Notes under the pieces: model-generated
What the model was told of the DNA's origin: nothing
Database searches by the model: none
Seen by the model: the letters and a program-made list of their open reading frames with translations, nothing else
From: Limosilactobacillus antri DSM 16041
GTDB taxonomy: Bacteria > Bacillota > Bacilli > Lactobacillales > Lactobacillaceae
NCBI RefSeq assembly: GCF_000160835.1
Contig: NZ_GG700733.1
Span: 124,367 to 188,366, forward strand
Length of the DNA: 64,000 nucleotides
Direction of reading: 5' to 3'
Part shown: positions 16,374-25,202 of the stretch, piece after piece
Layout: each line of letters starts with the position of its first letter
Numbering within the stretch: the stretch's first letter is position 1
Translations under genes and position numbers: made by a program

Positions 16374-17213
16374 TCACTTATTAATACTGTCCATGTTGAC
16401 GGTGTCCGGCGACGACTTCATGATCGTGCTGTTAAAGGCGTTGACGTTCAGTCGCTGAACCGTGTCCGCCGTCTTCGTCTTGATCTCCACGGCCCAGGTC
16501 GGGACATAAACGGCCCGGTTGTGGTTATTGGTTGTCAAAAGCTTCGTATAGCCCAAAATCGCCCACCGGATCTGCGAATTGTTAGGAATCTGGTTGTGCC
16601 GATAAAGCCAGACTACCGCCTGCCGCTGGCTAATGGTAGCCGTCCGCTGCTGGAGGGTCGTCGGGTCTTCCAGGTAGGTCTGAGTGTAGCCCGTTACCTG
16701 GTTGTTCCAGTTAATCCGGAAGCGGATTTGCCCATCGCTGGACAAGACGGGCTGGTCCTTCACCATCTGGGTATAAACAGCTTCTCGCCGGCTCGACAGC
16801 TGGGCACTGTACTGGTAGTGCTCACCCAGGGGAACGTTGCGGGCCCGGCGGACAACCTGGTCGAGCCGTGACTGCGGCCGGTCACCATTGAGCTTGATTG
16901 GCGAATCGAATTCACTCACTAGCTGACTATCGGCAAACCGGGAAGTCTGGTTATGCAGCTTTGCCATTTGCTGCTCCAGCTCCCCGCCATCGCCCGACCG
17001 GCTGCCGGAAATGTAAAAAGCGTTCGGCTGGTGCTTGGATAGGTTTTGGTAGCTGATCGAATCCGCCCGCATTTCCTTGAGCACCGTCGACTGCCGGCTC
17101 TGCGTGTTATTGGTAATGGTAAACCGGTTTTGAAAGAGCAGCTGGCAACCGACAATAATGTCAAAGAGGATGAAGGCAACCAGAAAAATCCACTGAATTC
17201 GTTTAAAGTTCAC
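16374..17213 (-). CDS. walI: WalRK regulatory protein WalI (YycI)
   Basis: 279 residues with one N-terminal TM helix (about 7-27, IFLVAFILFDIIVGCQLL) and an extracellular YycI domain. In B. subtilis WalI with WalH binds WalK through the membrane helices and restrains its kinase activity. It lies between walH (13 nt) and walJ, matching the canonical order. Confidence 0.93.
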   Translation of the reverse strand: MNFKRIQWIFLVAFILFDIIVGCQLLFQNRFTITNNTQSRQSTVLKEMRADSISYQNLSKHQPNAFYISGSRSGDGGELEQQMAKLHNQTSRFADSQLVSEFDSPIKLNGDRPQSRLDQVVRRARNVPLGEHYQYSAQLSSRREAVYTQMVKDQPVLSSDGQIRFRINWNNQVTGYTQTYLEDPTTLQQRTATISQRQAVVWLYRHNQIPNNSQIRWAILGYTKLLTTNNHNRAVYVPTWAVEIKTKTADTVQRLNVNAFNSTIMKSSPDTVNMDSINK

Positions 17214-17226
17214 CTTGCACGCCTCC

Positions 17227-18516
17227 TTACTTAATCAATTGCTCGTAATCAACCCAGTTGCCATGGTACCGCACGAAATATGTCGGCGTCAGCTTAACCA
17301 CCTTATTATTGTCATCGGACCGCCAGAGGTAACCGACCCGGATCCCCTTGATGTCCTTAAAATGCGGACTGGCGTGCAGCTCATTTAGGACCTCAGACGT
17401 AGCCGGCAGTTTCACTTCCTGCTGGTTGATTGGCAAGGGCACCTGGAGCGAATACCGGCTCATCTGGCAACGTTCGGCTCCGGTATTGGCTTCCAGCTGG
17501 ATGCTGCCGTAACCGTCTTCGTTAAAGATCGGGAAGCCGTCGACAAACGTTCGGTAGGTAAAGCGGCGCTGGTGGTTGCTGGTCCCGTCAAAGCGGATGT
17601 TGCTCAGCTGTACCCCGGTCTTGACCAGCCGGTTATAGAAGTAGGAGTATAGCTGGTCCGTCGACCGGTGGTCATCGCTGTTGGTATAGGACTCATAGTC
17701 GACGGTCCCGTTGTTGCGGTGATAGACCAGCCGCTGGTTATTGCCGCTGCTGTATACGACCTGGTCGCCATTCTTGCTAGAGGTGATGTTGCTGCGGTGA
17801 CTGCTGCTCAGCAGGTTGGAACTGAGGGTATCGATGTTTTGGTTGGCAACCTGAAAGGCGAAGACCGGCAGGGTAACGCTCTTCGGGTAGGTCAGCATCG
17901 TTTCGCCGTTGATAATCTTGTGGTCAACCGCGATCCCCCGAGCGCCCCGCGTCAGGTTGGCAATTTGCTTGAAACTCCCCTTCTTCACCTGCAGGCGGTA
18001 AATCCCGTAGCGGTGGTCGCTCAGCAGGTAGACTTCCCGCGGCCCCTTTAACGGGATCACGATGTGGTTAATTTGGGCCACCTGGTCGCTGTTGACCGTC
18101 TGCGAAAAGGTTTCGTTGAAGACGAGGGTCGGAATTGCGTTCGGGTAGCTGAGCGTGATGGCGTTGTGCCGCCGCAAGTAGCTCAGGTAAACGTCACCAT
18201 TGTTGCTCTTCACCGTTGCGACCCGGCCAAACTGCCAGCCCCGAATGCTGTTCTTCACTTCCCGCATCAGGCTGATCTGGGTGCTGTACAAAAAGGTCTG
18301 GCTGCCCCGCCCGTCCGTCCGCACCATCGTGGTGGGCAGGTAGACGTCGCCCATTGACTGGGCCGTGTACTGCTGGCTGCTCTTGGTGACGTTTTCCCGG
18401 TGCGCCCCCTCATACTGAAAGGGGTTCGTCCAGATCAGGCCGGATAAAACCAGGCTGATGATTACGACGATCGCCAAAGCAATTGAGAGCCAGTTGGTCT
18501 TCAGCTTGTTAATCAT
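17227..18516 (-). CDS. walH: WalRK regulatory protein WalH (YycH)
   Basis: 429 residues: one N-terminal TM segment (about 8-28, LSIALAIVVIISLVLSGLIW) and a long extracellular YycH domain. The start ATG at 18516 overlaps the end of walK by 8 nt (ATGATTAA), a translational coupling that argues against the longer upstream frame. It is a WalK partner with WalI. Confidence 0.93.
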   Translation of the reverse strand: MINKLKTNWLSIALAIVVIISLVLSGLIWTNPFQYEGAHRENVTKSSQQYTAQSMGDVYLPTTMVRTDGRGSQTFLYSTQISLMREVKNSIRGWQFGRVATVKSNNGDVYLSYLRRHNAITLSYPNAIPTLVFNETFSQTVNSDQVAQINHIVIPLKGPREVYLLSDHRYGIYRLQVKKGSFKQIANLTRGARGIAVDHKIINGETMLTYPKSVTLPVFAFQVANQNIDTLSSNLLSSSHRSNITSSKNGDQVVYSSGNNQRLVYHRNNGTVDYESYTNSDDHRSTDQLYSYFYNRLVKTGVQLSNIRFDGTSNHQRRFTYRTFVDGFPIFNEDGYGSIQLEANTGAERCQMSRYSLQVPLPINQQEVKLPATSEVLNELHASPHFKDIKGIRVGYLWRSDDNNKVVKLTPTYFVRYHGNWVDYEQLIK

Positions 18517-20362
18517 CCCAATCATCCTCCTCTTCATACGGAACGTACGGCAGTGAAATGTAGAAGGTCGATCCCTGGCCCTCGACACTGTCGACCCAAA
18601 TCTGCCCGCCAAGCAGGTTGACCACTTCCTTGGAAATTGCTAAGCCCAGGCCAGTTCCCCCCTGCTTCCGGCTCCGGGCCTTATCAACCCGGAAGAAGCG
18701 GTCGAAGATTCGGCCAAGGTCCTTGCGGGGAATCCCCAGCCCCTGGTCAGAAATGCTCAAGATCACGTGATTATGGGTTTCCAGCAGGCGGGTGGTGATG
18801 ACCCCGCCGTCTGGCGAATACTTAATCGCGTTGTTCATAATGTTATCGATGACCTGGGTAAATTTGTCGGTGTCAATTTCCACCCAGAGGTCCTTATCAG
18901 TAAAGTAGCGTTCAATTGTGTACTTTTTACTGTCCTTATTGTTCTCGTTCTTTTTGATAATCATGTCAAAGCGGTTCAGGATGTAGTTGAACAGCTCCTT
19001 GATGTTGACGTACTCCAAGTTGAGCTTGGTCGTCCCGGAATCCATCCGCGACAGGCTCAACAAGTCGTTAATCATCCGAATCATCCGGTTGGTTTCGTTT
19101 TGAATTACCGTTAGGAACTGGGGCGCAATGTCCTGATCCTTCCAGGCCCCGTCACTCAGCGCCTCCACGTAACTGTGAACGCTGGTCAGCGGGGTCCGCA
19201 GTTCGTGGGAAACGTTGGAAACGAACTGTTTCCGTTCCCGCTCTTCCTTCTGCTGGCTGGTAACGTCGTGCAGGACACACACGAGTCCGCTAATGAAGCC
19301 GGATTCTCGCTGGATTGGCGAGAAGTAGGCGTTGAGGATCAGGTCGTTGCCGCCGGCCGACATATCAATAATCATTTCCTTCTGGTTGCTGTTGATCAGC
19401 TCCCGGACGGTGTAGTCGTGGCGGATGTCCAGGGCGTCAATTATCGATTTGCCGATCAAGTCGTCCTCGTGGTCCACCCCTAGCAGTTGCAGGGCCATGT
19501 TGTTAACAATCGTGATGTTGCCCCGGCGGTCCGTAGCAAGCACCCCATCGGACATATGGGAAAGGACGCTGTCCAGCCGCCGCCGTTCAGAATCGGAGGA
19601 CTCCTGGGCCTCCTCGACCCGGACGGACAGGTTATTGACTGCCCCGGCGAGCTGGCCTAATTCATCATTGCCCATTACCCGGACCTGCCCGGAAAAGTCC
19701 CCGCGGGCGATCCGCAGGGTTTGCTTGCGCATTTCCTCAATCGGCCGGGTTATTTCCTGGGAAATAAGGACGGCGAGGAAGAGGGACAGGATAATCGTTA
19801 CCAGGGCCGCGGAGAAGTAAATCAGCGTGATGTTGTTAATGTTGGAGTAGACCCCCTCCAAACTCGCCCGGAGGAGGACGGCCCCGACCACGTTATTGTT
19901 ACTGTCGTTGAGGGGGATCACGTTGACGTAGTAGCGGTTGTGATTGGCACCATCGTAGACGTTTTCCGAGTGGGATCGGTTGTTTAACAGGGTCGCCTTG
20001 ACCATCGCATCGGTCGTCTTTTGCCCCACTATGTTCCGGTTATCGGCCGTACTGGTACCGCGAAATACCCCTTTGCTGTCCACCACCCGGATTTCGGAGA
20101 TGTTGTTATTGTTGACCTCCGACAGGATTTGCCGGATTTCCTGGTCGGCCTTTTTCGTATTAGACCGGGATAATTGTTCACTGAGCGAATTATCAACGTA
20201 GGAGGGCAGTTCAATCGTTTGCTTGAAAGTGTTCAGGTTCTGGTGCTCCAATTGACGCACAAAAACCGCCCCCACGCATTCGAGCGTTAACATCAGCATT
20301 AACGCAAACACGAGGGCGATTTTTACCCGAATTGATTGATAAAACTTTAACTTGCTATTCAC
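18509..20362 (-). CDS. walK: Sensor histidine kinase WalK (VicK/YycG)
   Basis: 617 residues in full canonical order: TM1 (about 12-32), extracellular Cache-like domain (33-180), TM2 (about 182-202), HAMP, PAS (about 265-370), HisKA with phospho-accepting His in FVSNVSHELRTPLTSV, and HATPase_c with GLGIP and GTGLGLAISKEVV. This intact extracellular domain is the bacillar/lactobacillar form, not the reduced streptococcal one. It senses the state of cell-wall turnover and phosphorylates WalR. Confidence 0.97.
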   Translation of the reverse strand: MNSKLKFYQSIRVKIALVFALMLMLTLECVGAVFVRQLEHQNLNTFKQTIELPSYVDNSLSEQLSRSNTKKADQEIRQILSEVNNNNISEIRVVDSKGVFRGTSTADNRNIVGQKTTDAMVKATLLNNRSHSENVYDGANHNRYYVNVIPLNDSNNNVVGAVLLRASLEGVYSNINNITLIYFSAALVTIILSLFLAVLISQEITRPIEEMRKQTLRIARGDFSGQVRVMGNDELGQLAGAVNNLSVRVEEAQESSDSERRRLDSVLSHMSDGVLATDRRGNITIVNNMALQLLGVDHEDDLIGKSIIDALDIRHDYTVRELINSNQKEMIIDMSAGGNDLILNAYFSPIQRESGFISGLVCVLHDVTSQQKEERERKQFVSNVSHELRTPLTSVHSYVEALSDGAWKDQDIAPQFLTVIQNETNRMIRMINDLLSLSRMDSGTTKLNLEYVNIKELFNYILNRFDMIIKKNENNKDSKKYTIERYFTDKDLWVEIDTDKFTQVIDNIMNNAIKYSPDGGVITTRLLETHNHVILSISDQGLGIPRKDLGRIFDRFFRVDKARSRKQGGTGLGLAISKEVVNLLGGQIWVDSVEGQGSTFYISLPYVPYEEEDDWDD

Positions 20363-20375
20363 AACTGCTCAGCCT

Positions 20376-21083
20376 CTAATTCTGGTCAGGATTTGCCAAG
20401 TAATAGCCGACTCCCCGGCGCGTGATGAGCCATTGCGGCTGGCTCGGGTTATCCTCGATCTTTTCCCGCAGCCGCCGCACCGTTACGTCAACCGTCCGGA
20501 CGTCGCCAAAGTAGTCATAGCCCCAGACAGTTTGCAAGAGGTGCTCCCGGTTAATGACCTGGCCGATGTGCTGGGCCAGGTAGTGGAGCAGTTCAAACTC
20601 CCGGTGGGTCAGGTTGATGTTTTCGCCCCGCTTGGTAACGGTGTAGGCCTCCGGGTGGATTGTGATGTCACCGACCTTGATGTCGGTGTTCTTATCTTCT
20701 TCAGCGGGGGCTTGAGCGGTTGCTTCCCGCCGCAGGTTCGCCTTGACCCGGGCTACCAATTCCCGGTTGGAAAACGGCTTGGTAACATAATCATCGGCGC
20801 CGAGTTCCAGGCCAAGGACCTTATCAAGTTCGGAATCCTTAGCGGTGACCATAATAATCGGGGTCGTGTGCTTCGCCCGGACCCGCTTGGCAACTTCCAA
20901 ACCGTCAACCTTTGGCAGCATTAAGTCCAGGATAATCAAGTCCGGATCCTCTGCCTCGACCTTTTCGAGGGCTTCTTCACCGTCAAAGGCGACGACGACC
21001 TCGTAGCCTTCCTTTTCCAGGTTAAACTTAATGATGTCAGAAATTGGCTTTTCATCATCGACAACTAAAATCTTTTTTGCCAT
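20376..21083 (-). CDS. walR: Response regulator WalR (VicR/YycF)
   Basis: 235 residues: receiver domain with VVDDEKPI, phospho-acceptor Asp in LIILDLMLP and switch residues in [14 protein letters not shown], then an OmpR/PhoB winged helix (about 130-232) with [12 protein letters not shown] and [12 protein letters not shown]. Start ATG 21083 ([11 protein letters not shown]) has SD TTGGAGGGA; a 42-codon upstream in-frame extension is spurious. It is the essential regulator of autolysins and cell-wall metabolism and the first gene of the walRKHIJ unit. Confidence 0.97.
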   Translation of the reverse strand: MAKKILVVDDEKPISDIIKFNLEKEGYEVVVAFDGEEALEKVEAEDPDLIILDLMLPKVDGLEVAKRVRAKHTTPIIMVTAKDSELDKVLGLELGADDYVTKPFSNRELVARVKANLRREATAQAPAEEDKNTDIKVGDITIHPEAYTVTKRGENINLTHREFELLHYLAQHIGQVINREHLLQTVWGYDYFGDVRTVDVTVRRLREKIEDNPSQPQWLITRRGVGYYLANPDQN

Positions 21084-21251
21084 CTCAATAGTCCCTCCAA
21101 TGGGTATAATTGACGATTTCACTTCAATTCTTCTAATTTTGCTATTCCTATTATAGCACAGGCACGGTGACTTCCCAGCCAAGTGTCGGTTCAAGCCAGC
21201 ACCGCCCAAGCCTAAATTAATTTCTTAATTTCCCCTTGCCAAACGGCTGAG

Positions 21252-21281
21252 ATTTTGCTATTATTATTAACGTTGATTAAC
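21252..21281 (+). promoter_or_regulatory. Promoter of the first tRNA-Lys
   Basis: TTGCCA, 17-bp spacer and TATTAT immediately upstream of the tRNA, positions approximate within a few bases. The same TTGCCA-17-TATTAT pattern precedes the second tRNA-Lys. Confidence 0.65.
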
Positions 21282-21289
21282 AACGTTAT

Positions 21290-21362
21290 GGGCAGTTAGC
21301 TCAGCTGGCAGAGCAACGGACTCTTAATCCGTGGGTCCAGGGTTCGATCCCCTGACTGCCCA
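21290..21362 (+). tRNA. tRNA-Lys (anticodon CUU)
   Basis: 73-nt cloverleaf: acceptor GGGCAGT/ACTGCCC, D-arm TAGCTCAGCTGGCAGAGCA, anticodon loop ACTCTTAAT with CTT anticodon, T-loop GGTTCGATCC, discriminator A. No CCA is encoded. The sequence is identical to the copy at 25054. Confidence 0.97.
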
Positions 21363-21363
21363 T

Positions 21364-21398
21364 CAGAGGTTGAGATTTGATTCTCAGCCTCTTTTTTT
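21364..21398 (+). terminator. Terminator after tRNA-Lys
   Basis: AGAGGTTGAGA/TCTCAGCCTCT stem with one G-U pair, then seven T. It lies between the tRNA and the hxlR-type gene. Confidence 0.85.
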
Positions 21399-21419
21399 GT
21401 TTTACAAAGGAGAGTCACC

Positions 21420-21863
21420 ATGGCGAAAAAGGAAGCATTGACCGAAATCCAAATTACGCTCAACACAATTGGCGGCAAGTGGAAGCCATTGATTCTCCAC
21501 TACCTGCAAACTGAAGGAACCAAGCGGTACAGCGAAATCCTCCGTTACCTAGAAACGGCGCCAAAGAAGACCCTGACCGCCCAACTGCGGGAGTTGGAAC
21601 GGGACCAGATTGTGAAGCGGACCGTCATCCCCACCGTTCCCGTCCAGGTCGAATACAGCGTGACGGAACACGGCCAGTCACTTTACCCGATCCTTGAGGT
21701 AATGTGCGCGTGGGGCTACCTCAACCAGACCGATTACCAGCTCAAGCACCCGACCTGCGAATACAACGAAGAAACCCGGGCAGTTAAACAAGCGCGCCTG
21801 CACAAACTCTATACCCAATTTGCCTCAGACCAGGAGGATGAACAAGCGGGTACCCAAAAGTAA
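21420..21863 (+). CDS. HxlR family transcriptional regulator
   Basis: 147-residue winged-helix protein: LNTIGGKWKPLILHYL at the N-terminus and APKKTLTAQLRELERDQIVKR as the recognition helix region are diagnostic of HxlR (DUF24), followed by VEYSVTEHGQSL. One Cys (MCAWGYL) and another near the C-terminus (PTCEYN) could sense electrophiles, as in HypR/YodB, but this is inference. It starts 22 nt after the tRNA terminator with SD AAAGGAGAG and no clear promoter of its own. The neighbouring aldo/keto reductases are candidate targets. Confidence 0.9.
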   Translation: MAKKEALTEIQITLNTIGGKWKPLILHYLQTEGTKRYSEILRYLETAPKKTLTAQLRELERDQIVKRTVIPTVPVQVEYSVTEHGQSLYPILEVMCAWGYLNQTDYQLKHPTCEYNEETRAVKQARLHKLYTQFASDQEDEQAGTQK

Positions 21864-21961
21864 CCTAGGCAATAAAATGTGCCGTCTTGCCGTTTAACCC
21901 TTAGCCAGCTATCATCAAAAGTGTAGTTAGTTAGGATTAAACGAAAGGACGGCTTTTTCTT

Positions 21962-22915
21962 ATGAAACAAATCAACCTCGGCGCCACTAGCCTTAAAATT
22001 CCCGCCATGGGTCTTGGCATCATGCGGATGGAAGCTAAGAGCCCCGAACAAGCGGCAGCAGCCCTCGACACCGCCTATGACCACGGGATCAACTTTATCG
22101 ACTCGGCCGACATCTACGGTCAGGGCAAGTCGGAAGAAGTGTTCGGCCGGGCCCTGCAAAAGGCGGCGGTTGACCGGGAAGACCTCTTCATCCAATCGAA
22201 GGTCGGAATTATCGTTGACCCGGCCCGCAGCCATGGCAGCTTTGTCTTTGGCAGCCGTTACGAATTTACCAAACAGCACATCCTGGAAGCGGTCGACGGC
22301 GTCTTAGGGCGGATGGGCGTTGACTACCTCGACGCGGTCCTCCTCCACCGACCGGACCCGCTGATGGACCTGGCTGGAATCAAGGAAGCCTTTGACATCC
22401 TCCAGGCCAGCGGTAAGGTCCGCTTCTTTGGCGTTTCCAACTTCAACCCCCAGCAGTTCATGATGGTTCAAGACAGTGTGACCCAGCGACTGATGTTCAA
22501 CCAGCTCCAGTTTGGCCTGATGCACACCGGGATGGTCGACTTCGGGATCAACACCAACATTAGCAATGCCGACGGGACCGACCACGACGGCGGCCTGCTC
22601 GACTTCTGCCGGCGCAAGCACGTTACCATCCAGGCCTGGTCACCATTCCAGTACGGCAACTTCGAGGGGACCTTTATTGACAACCCAGACTACCCAGAAC
22701 TAAATGACCAACTGGCAAAGTTGGCGGCAAAGTACCAGGTCGGCAAAAACGCGATTGCCGCGGCCTGGGTCCTCAAACACCCGGCCCAGATTCAACTAAT
22801 CATGGGCACCATGAACCCCGCCCACATCGCCGACAGCGCAACGGGCGCCGACGTTGATTTGACCAACCAGGAGTGGTACGACCTCTACCTGGCCGCTGGA
22901 CACAAACTACCATAG
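21962..22915 (+). CDS. Aldo/keto reductase (YdhF-like)
   Basis: 317-residue NADPH-dependent AKR TIM barrel. Catalytic tetrad residues are visible as FIDSADIYGQG (Asp, Tyr), IQSKVG (Lys) and VLLHRPDP (His). The insertion after IIVDPARS and the GLMHTGMVDFGINTN segment match the YdhF branch. It reduces aldehydes or ketones of unknown identity. It is followed 12 nt later by a second AKR, so the pair forms an operon behind the HxlR regulator gene. Confidence 0.92.
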   Translation: MKQINLGATSLKIPAMGLGIMRMEAKSPEQAAAALDTAYDHGINFIDSADIYGQGKSEEVFGRALQKAAVDREDLFIQSKVGIIVDPARSHGSFVFGSRYEFTKQHILEAVDGVLGRMGVDYLDAVLLHRPDPLMDLAGIKEAFDILQASGKVRFFGVSNFNPQQFMMVQDSVTQRLMFNQLQFGLMHTGMVDFGINTNISNADGTDHDGGLLDFCRRKHVTIQAWSPFQYGNFEGTFIDNPDYPELNDQLAKLAAKYQVGKNAIAAAWVLKHPAQIQLIMGTMNPAHIADSATGADVDLTNQEWYDLYLAAGHKLP

Positions 22916-22927
22916 GAGGCTAATCAA

Positions 22928-23920
22928 ATGTATCAAGCAAATCCAGACCGTTACCAAAAGATGATTTACAAGCGGGTCGGCAAGAGCGGTCTGAAACTCT
23001 CCGCGATTGGACTCGGCTTCTGGCATAATTTTGGCAGCGTCGACCCCTACGAAAACCAAAAAGCAATCGTCCACCAAGCTTTTGACCTGGGAATTACCTA
23101 CTACGACCTGGCTAATAATTACGGACCGGTCCCGGGGAGTGCCGAAGAAAACTTCGGCCGCATCATGGCAACCGACATGAAGCCCTACCGGGACGAAATG
23201 ATTATTACCAGCAAGGCCGGTTATGAGATGTGGGACGGCCCTTACGGCAACTGGGGTTCCCGCAAGAGTATCATCGCCAGTGCTAACCAGAGCTTACAGC
23301 GGCTCCAGCTCGACTACGTAGACATCTTCTATTCCCACCGGCCGGACCCGAAAACGCCAATTGAAGAAACCGCCGAAGCCCTTGACCAGCTGGTCCGTGA
23401 AGGCAAGGCCCTCTACATCGGTATTTCCAACTATGATGGCAAGCAAACTGCCGCCATCACCAAGGTCTTTAAGGACCTCCACACCCCATTTATCATTCAC
23501 CAGCCCCGTTACAACATGTTTGACCGGCATATTGAGGACGACTTGCTGCCAGTATTGAAGCAGGAAGGCAAGGCCGCCGTCTGCTTTAGTCCGCTCGCCC
23601 AGGGCCTGCTCACCGACCGTTACCTCAACGGGATCCCGGCCGACTCGCGGGCGGCCAAGTCCACCAGCCCATTCCTCCATGAGGACCAGGTAGAACGGAC
23701 CATCGGCAAGGTTAAGCAGCTCAACGAAATTGCTGCCGAGCGCCAGCAATCACTCGCCGAAATGGCGGTTGCCTGGAACCTGCGGGAACCCGAAATTGCC
23801 TGCGTCCTCGTCGGTGCCAGTCGCCCAAGCCAGCTCGTTGACGACGTTAAAGCCCTCAATAATTTATCATTTACCCCGGATGAGTTAGCCGCAATTGACC
23901 GGGTCTTAGCAGAAAAGTAA
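22928..23920 (+). CDS. Aldo/keto reductase (YghZ/glyceraldehyde-3-phosphate reductase-like)
   Basis: 330-residue AKR14-like enzyme. The N-terminal MIYKRVGKSGLKLSAIGLGF, YYDLANNYGPVPGSAEENFG, ITSKAGYEMWDGPYG and DIFYSHRPDP contain the Asp/Tyr/Lys/His tetrad. Members related to YghZ reduce L-glyceraldehyde-3-phosphate and methylglyoxal. SD ATAGGAGG overlaps the end of the preceding AKR, so it is translationally linked. The two AKRs could serve in carbonyl detoxification. Confidence 0.92.
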   Translation: MYQANPDRYQKMIYKRVGKSGLKLSAIGLGFWHNFGSVDPYENQKAIVHQAFDLGITYYDLANNYGPVPGSAEENFGRIMATDMKPYRDEMIITSKAGYEMWDGPYGNWGSRKSIIASANQSLQRLQLDYVDIFYSHRPDPKTPIEETAEALDQLVREGKALYIGISNYDGKQTAAITKVFKDLHTPFIIHQPRYNMFDRHIEDDLLPVLKQEGKAAVCFSPLAQGLLTDRYLNGIPADSRAAKSTSPFLHEDQVERTIGKVKQLNEIAAERQQSLAEMAVAWNLREPEIACVLVGASRPSQLVDDVKALNNLSFTPDELAAIDRVLAEK

Positions 23921-23924
23921 GTTC

Positions 23925-24163
23925 AGAGGACCTGTGACAAAACTATGCTTTGCCGCAGGTCCTCGTTTTAGTTTTGAATATTTTAAAGATATCACGTGAC
24001 CCCAGATAGGCTAGCTACGCGTCGCAACCCAGGGACTTAGAGTCTAGCGATGCGCAGCAAGGCTATTTGCCTACGGACAATCACCGGCCCGTGCCGTGCC
24101 AATGATCGTCCTAGGCTAGCCTTACAGTCCCTAACCGTGGGTTGTGTCACAGCTCTTTTTTTA
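23925..24163 (+). ncRNA. Structured non-coding element ending in a U run (RNA or MITE-like)
   Basis: The 315-bp gap between the AKR pair and merR is not coding. It starts with the AKR terminator hairpin (GAGGACCTG/CAGGTCCTC, 23927-23965). Further on, many long-range pairings nest in order: CAACCCA 24025-24031 with TGGGTTG 24138-24144, GGGACT 24032-24037 with AGTCCC 24126-24131, AAGGCTA 24059-24065 with TAGCCTT 24117-24123, CCTA.GGACAATCA 24070-24083 with TGATCGTCCTAGG 24103-24115. The ends AGAG(GAC)CTGTGACA (23925-23939) and TGTCACAGCTCT (24145-24156) also pair, and eight T follow. This makes a rod-like RNA or a small element with terminal inverted repeats. Confidence 0.45.
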
Positions 24164-24172
24164 TTAGCGGAC

Positions 24173-24203
24173 TTGACGGCTACGTTACGTCATCCTGTAA
24201 AAT
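24173..24203 (+). promoter_or_regulatory. merR promoter with 19-bp spacer and dyad
   Basis: TTGACG (24173-24178) and TAAAAT (24198-24203) are separated by 19 bp. The spacer carries the inverted repeat TGACG/CGTCA (24174-24192). Overlong spacers with a central dyad are the hallmark of MerR-controlled promoters, so autoregulation is likely. Confidence 0.6.
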
Positions 24204-24235
24204 TTGGGTATCATTTCGACAAGGAGGATTTCCTT

Positions 24236-24949
24236 ATGATATATACCAGTGGACAGCTTGCCAAGCGCTGCCGCGTTTCCGTCCGGACCGTTCAATACTA
24301 TGACCAGCAGGGCCTGCTCCACGCGACCCGCACTTCGACCAACCAACGGCAGTACCAGGAAGCCGACTTAGCCCGCTTACAGCAAATTCTGGCCTACCAG
24401 CAGCTCGGCTTTGCGTTAAAAGACATTCGGCAGCTGCTTAACAACGAGAATGATTCGGCCCCGTTGCGGACACTGATTAACCAGCAGCGAGAAAAGGCGG
24501 CGAGCGACCGGCAACGGGCACAAGCGCAAATTGACAGTCTGAATTTTTTAGAAGCGCAGCTGGCGGATTCGCAAGTGACGGCAACGAGTTTGAAAAAGAG
24601 TATTCTTTATGGTCAAAGGCAGCCCGGCAAGCTGCGCCAGCTTCGGCGAACCCTCCTCATTTGGGTAATTTTAATTGAATTCCTTCTCTGGGGCCTGGCC
24701 GCCCTTATCTGGCGCGGTGCCTCAACCTGGTGGGCCCTCCTTGGCATCCTGCTGACAGTTCTGATCACGATACCCATGTTCAGTAATTACTACCACCATG
24801 TCAGCTACCTCTGCCCTCATTGCCAGGCCGAATTCACCCCAGCATTCAGGCGCTGGCTCTGGGCCGCCCATACCCCGAACACCCGGAAATTAACCTGCCC
24901 CCATTGTCAGCAAAAAAGTTACTGTATTGAGGAATACCGAAGCAGATAA
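24236..24949 (+). CDS. MerR-type regulator with two membrane helices and zinc ribbon
   Basis: 237 residues when started at ATG 24236 (SD AAGGAGG, 8-nt spacing); a 62-codon in-frame extension runs through the upstream terminator and is rejected. Residues 3-70 are a MerR winged HTH (YTSGQLAKRCRVSVRTVQYY), followed by a coiled coil (about 78-120), two TM helices (about 137-157 and 160-180), and a C-terminal domain with CPHC (about 190) and CPHC (about 222) that should bind zinc. A MerR head tethered to the membrane with a metal-binding cytosolic or outer tail is unusual. The signal is unknown. Confidence 0.85.
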   Translation: MIYTSGQLAKRCRVSVRTVQYYDQQGLLHATRTSTNQRQYQEADLARLQQILAYQQLGFALKDIRQLLNNENDSAPLRTLINQQREKAASDRQRAQAQIDSLNFLEAQLADSQVTATSLKKSILYGQRQPGKLRQLRRTLLIWVILIEFLLWGLAALIWRGASTWWALLGILLTVLITIPMFSNYYHHVSYLCPHCQAEFTPAFRRWLWAAHTPNTRKLTCPHCQQKSYCIEEYRSR

Positions 24950-25015
24950 CCACTACTCCAGCCAAAATAATCTGCCGCCTCCGTTAAACTTCACAAAAAG
25001 TCCTTGCCAACCGCG

Positions 25016-25045
25016 CTGAAAATTGATATTATTATTTGTGTTGTC
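25016..25045 (+). promoter_or_regulatory. Promoter of the second tRNA-Lys
   Basis: TTGCCA, 17-bp spacer and TATTAT upstream of the tRNA (positions approximate), closely resembling the promoter of the first copy. Confidence 0.6.
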
Positions 25046-25053
25046 AATGACAT

Positions 25054-25126
25054 GGGCAGTTAGCTCAGCTGGCAGAGCAACGGACTCTTAATCCGTGGGT
25101 CCAGGGTTCGATCCCCTGACTGCCCA
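25054..25126 (+). tRNA. tRNA-Lys (anticodon CUU), second copy
   Basis: Identical over 73 nt to the gene at 21290. Same acceptor stem, CTT anticodon and T-loop, no encoded CCA. The flanks differ except for the promoter elements. Confidence 0.97.
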
Positions 25127-25131
25127 TCTTA

Positions 25132-25172
25132 ACAAAAAGGTGATGAGGGAAATTCCTCATCGCCTTTTTTCT
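25132..25172 (+). terminator. Terminator after the second tRNA-Lys
   Basis: AAAAAGGTGATGAGG/CCTCATCGCCTTTTTT stem with one G-U pair and a 6-nt loop, ending in T6. Confidence 0.85.
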
Positions 25173-25202
25173 TTGTGTTTAGCCGCCTAGGGGGTGCGTG
25201 CC

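Noticed and set aside
24050..24235. N-terminal extension of the MerR gene
   Set aside because: It runs through a terminator T run and the promoter. ATG 24236 has a strong SD and starts the conserved HTH.
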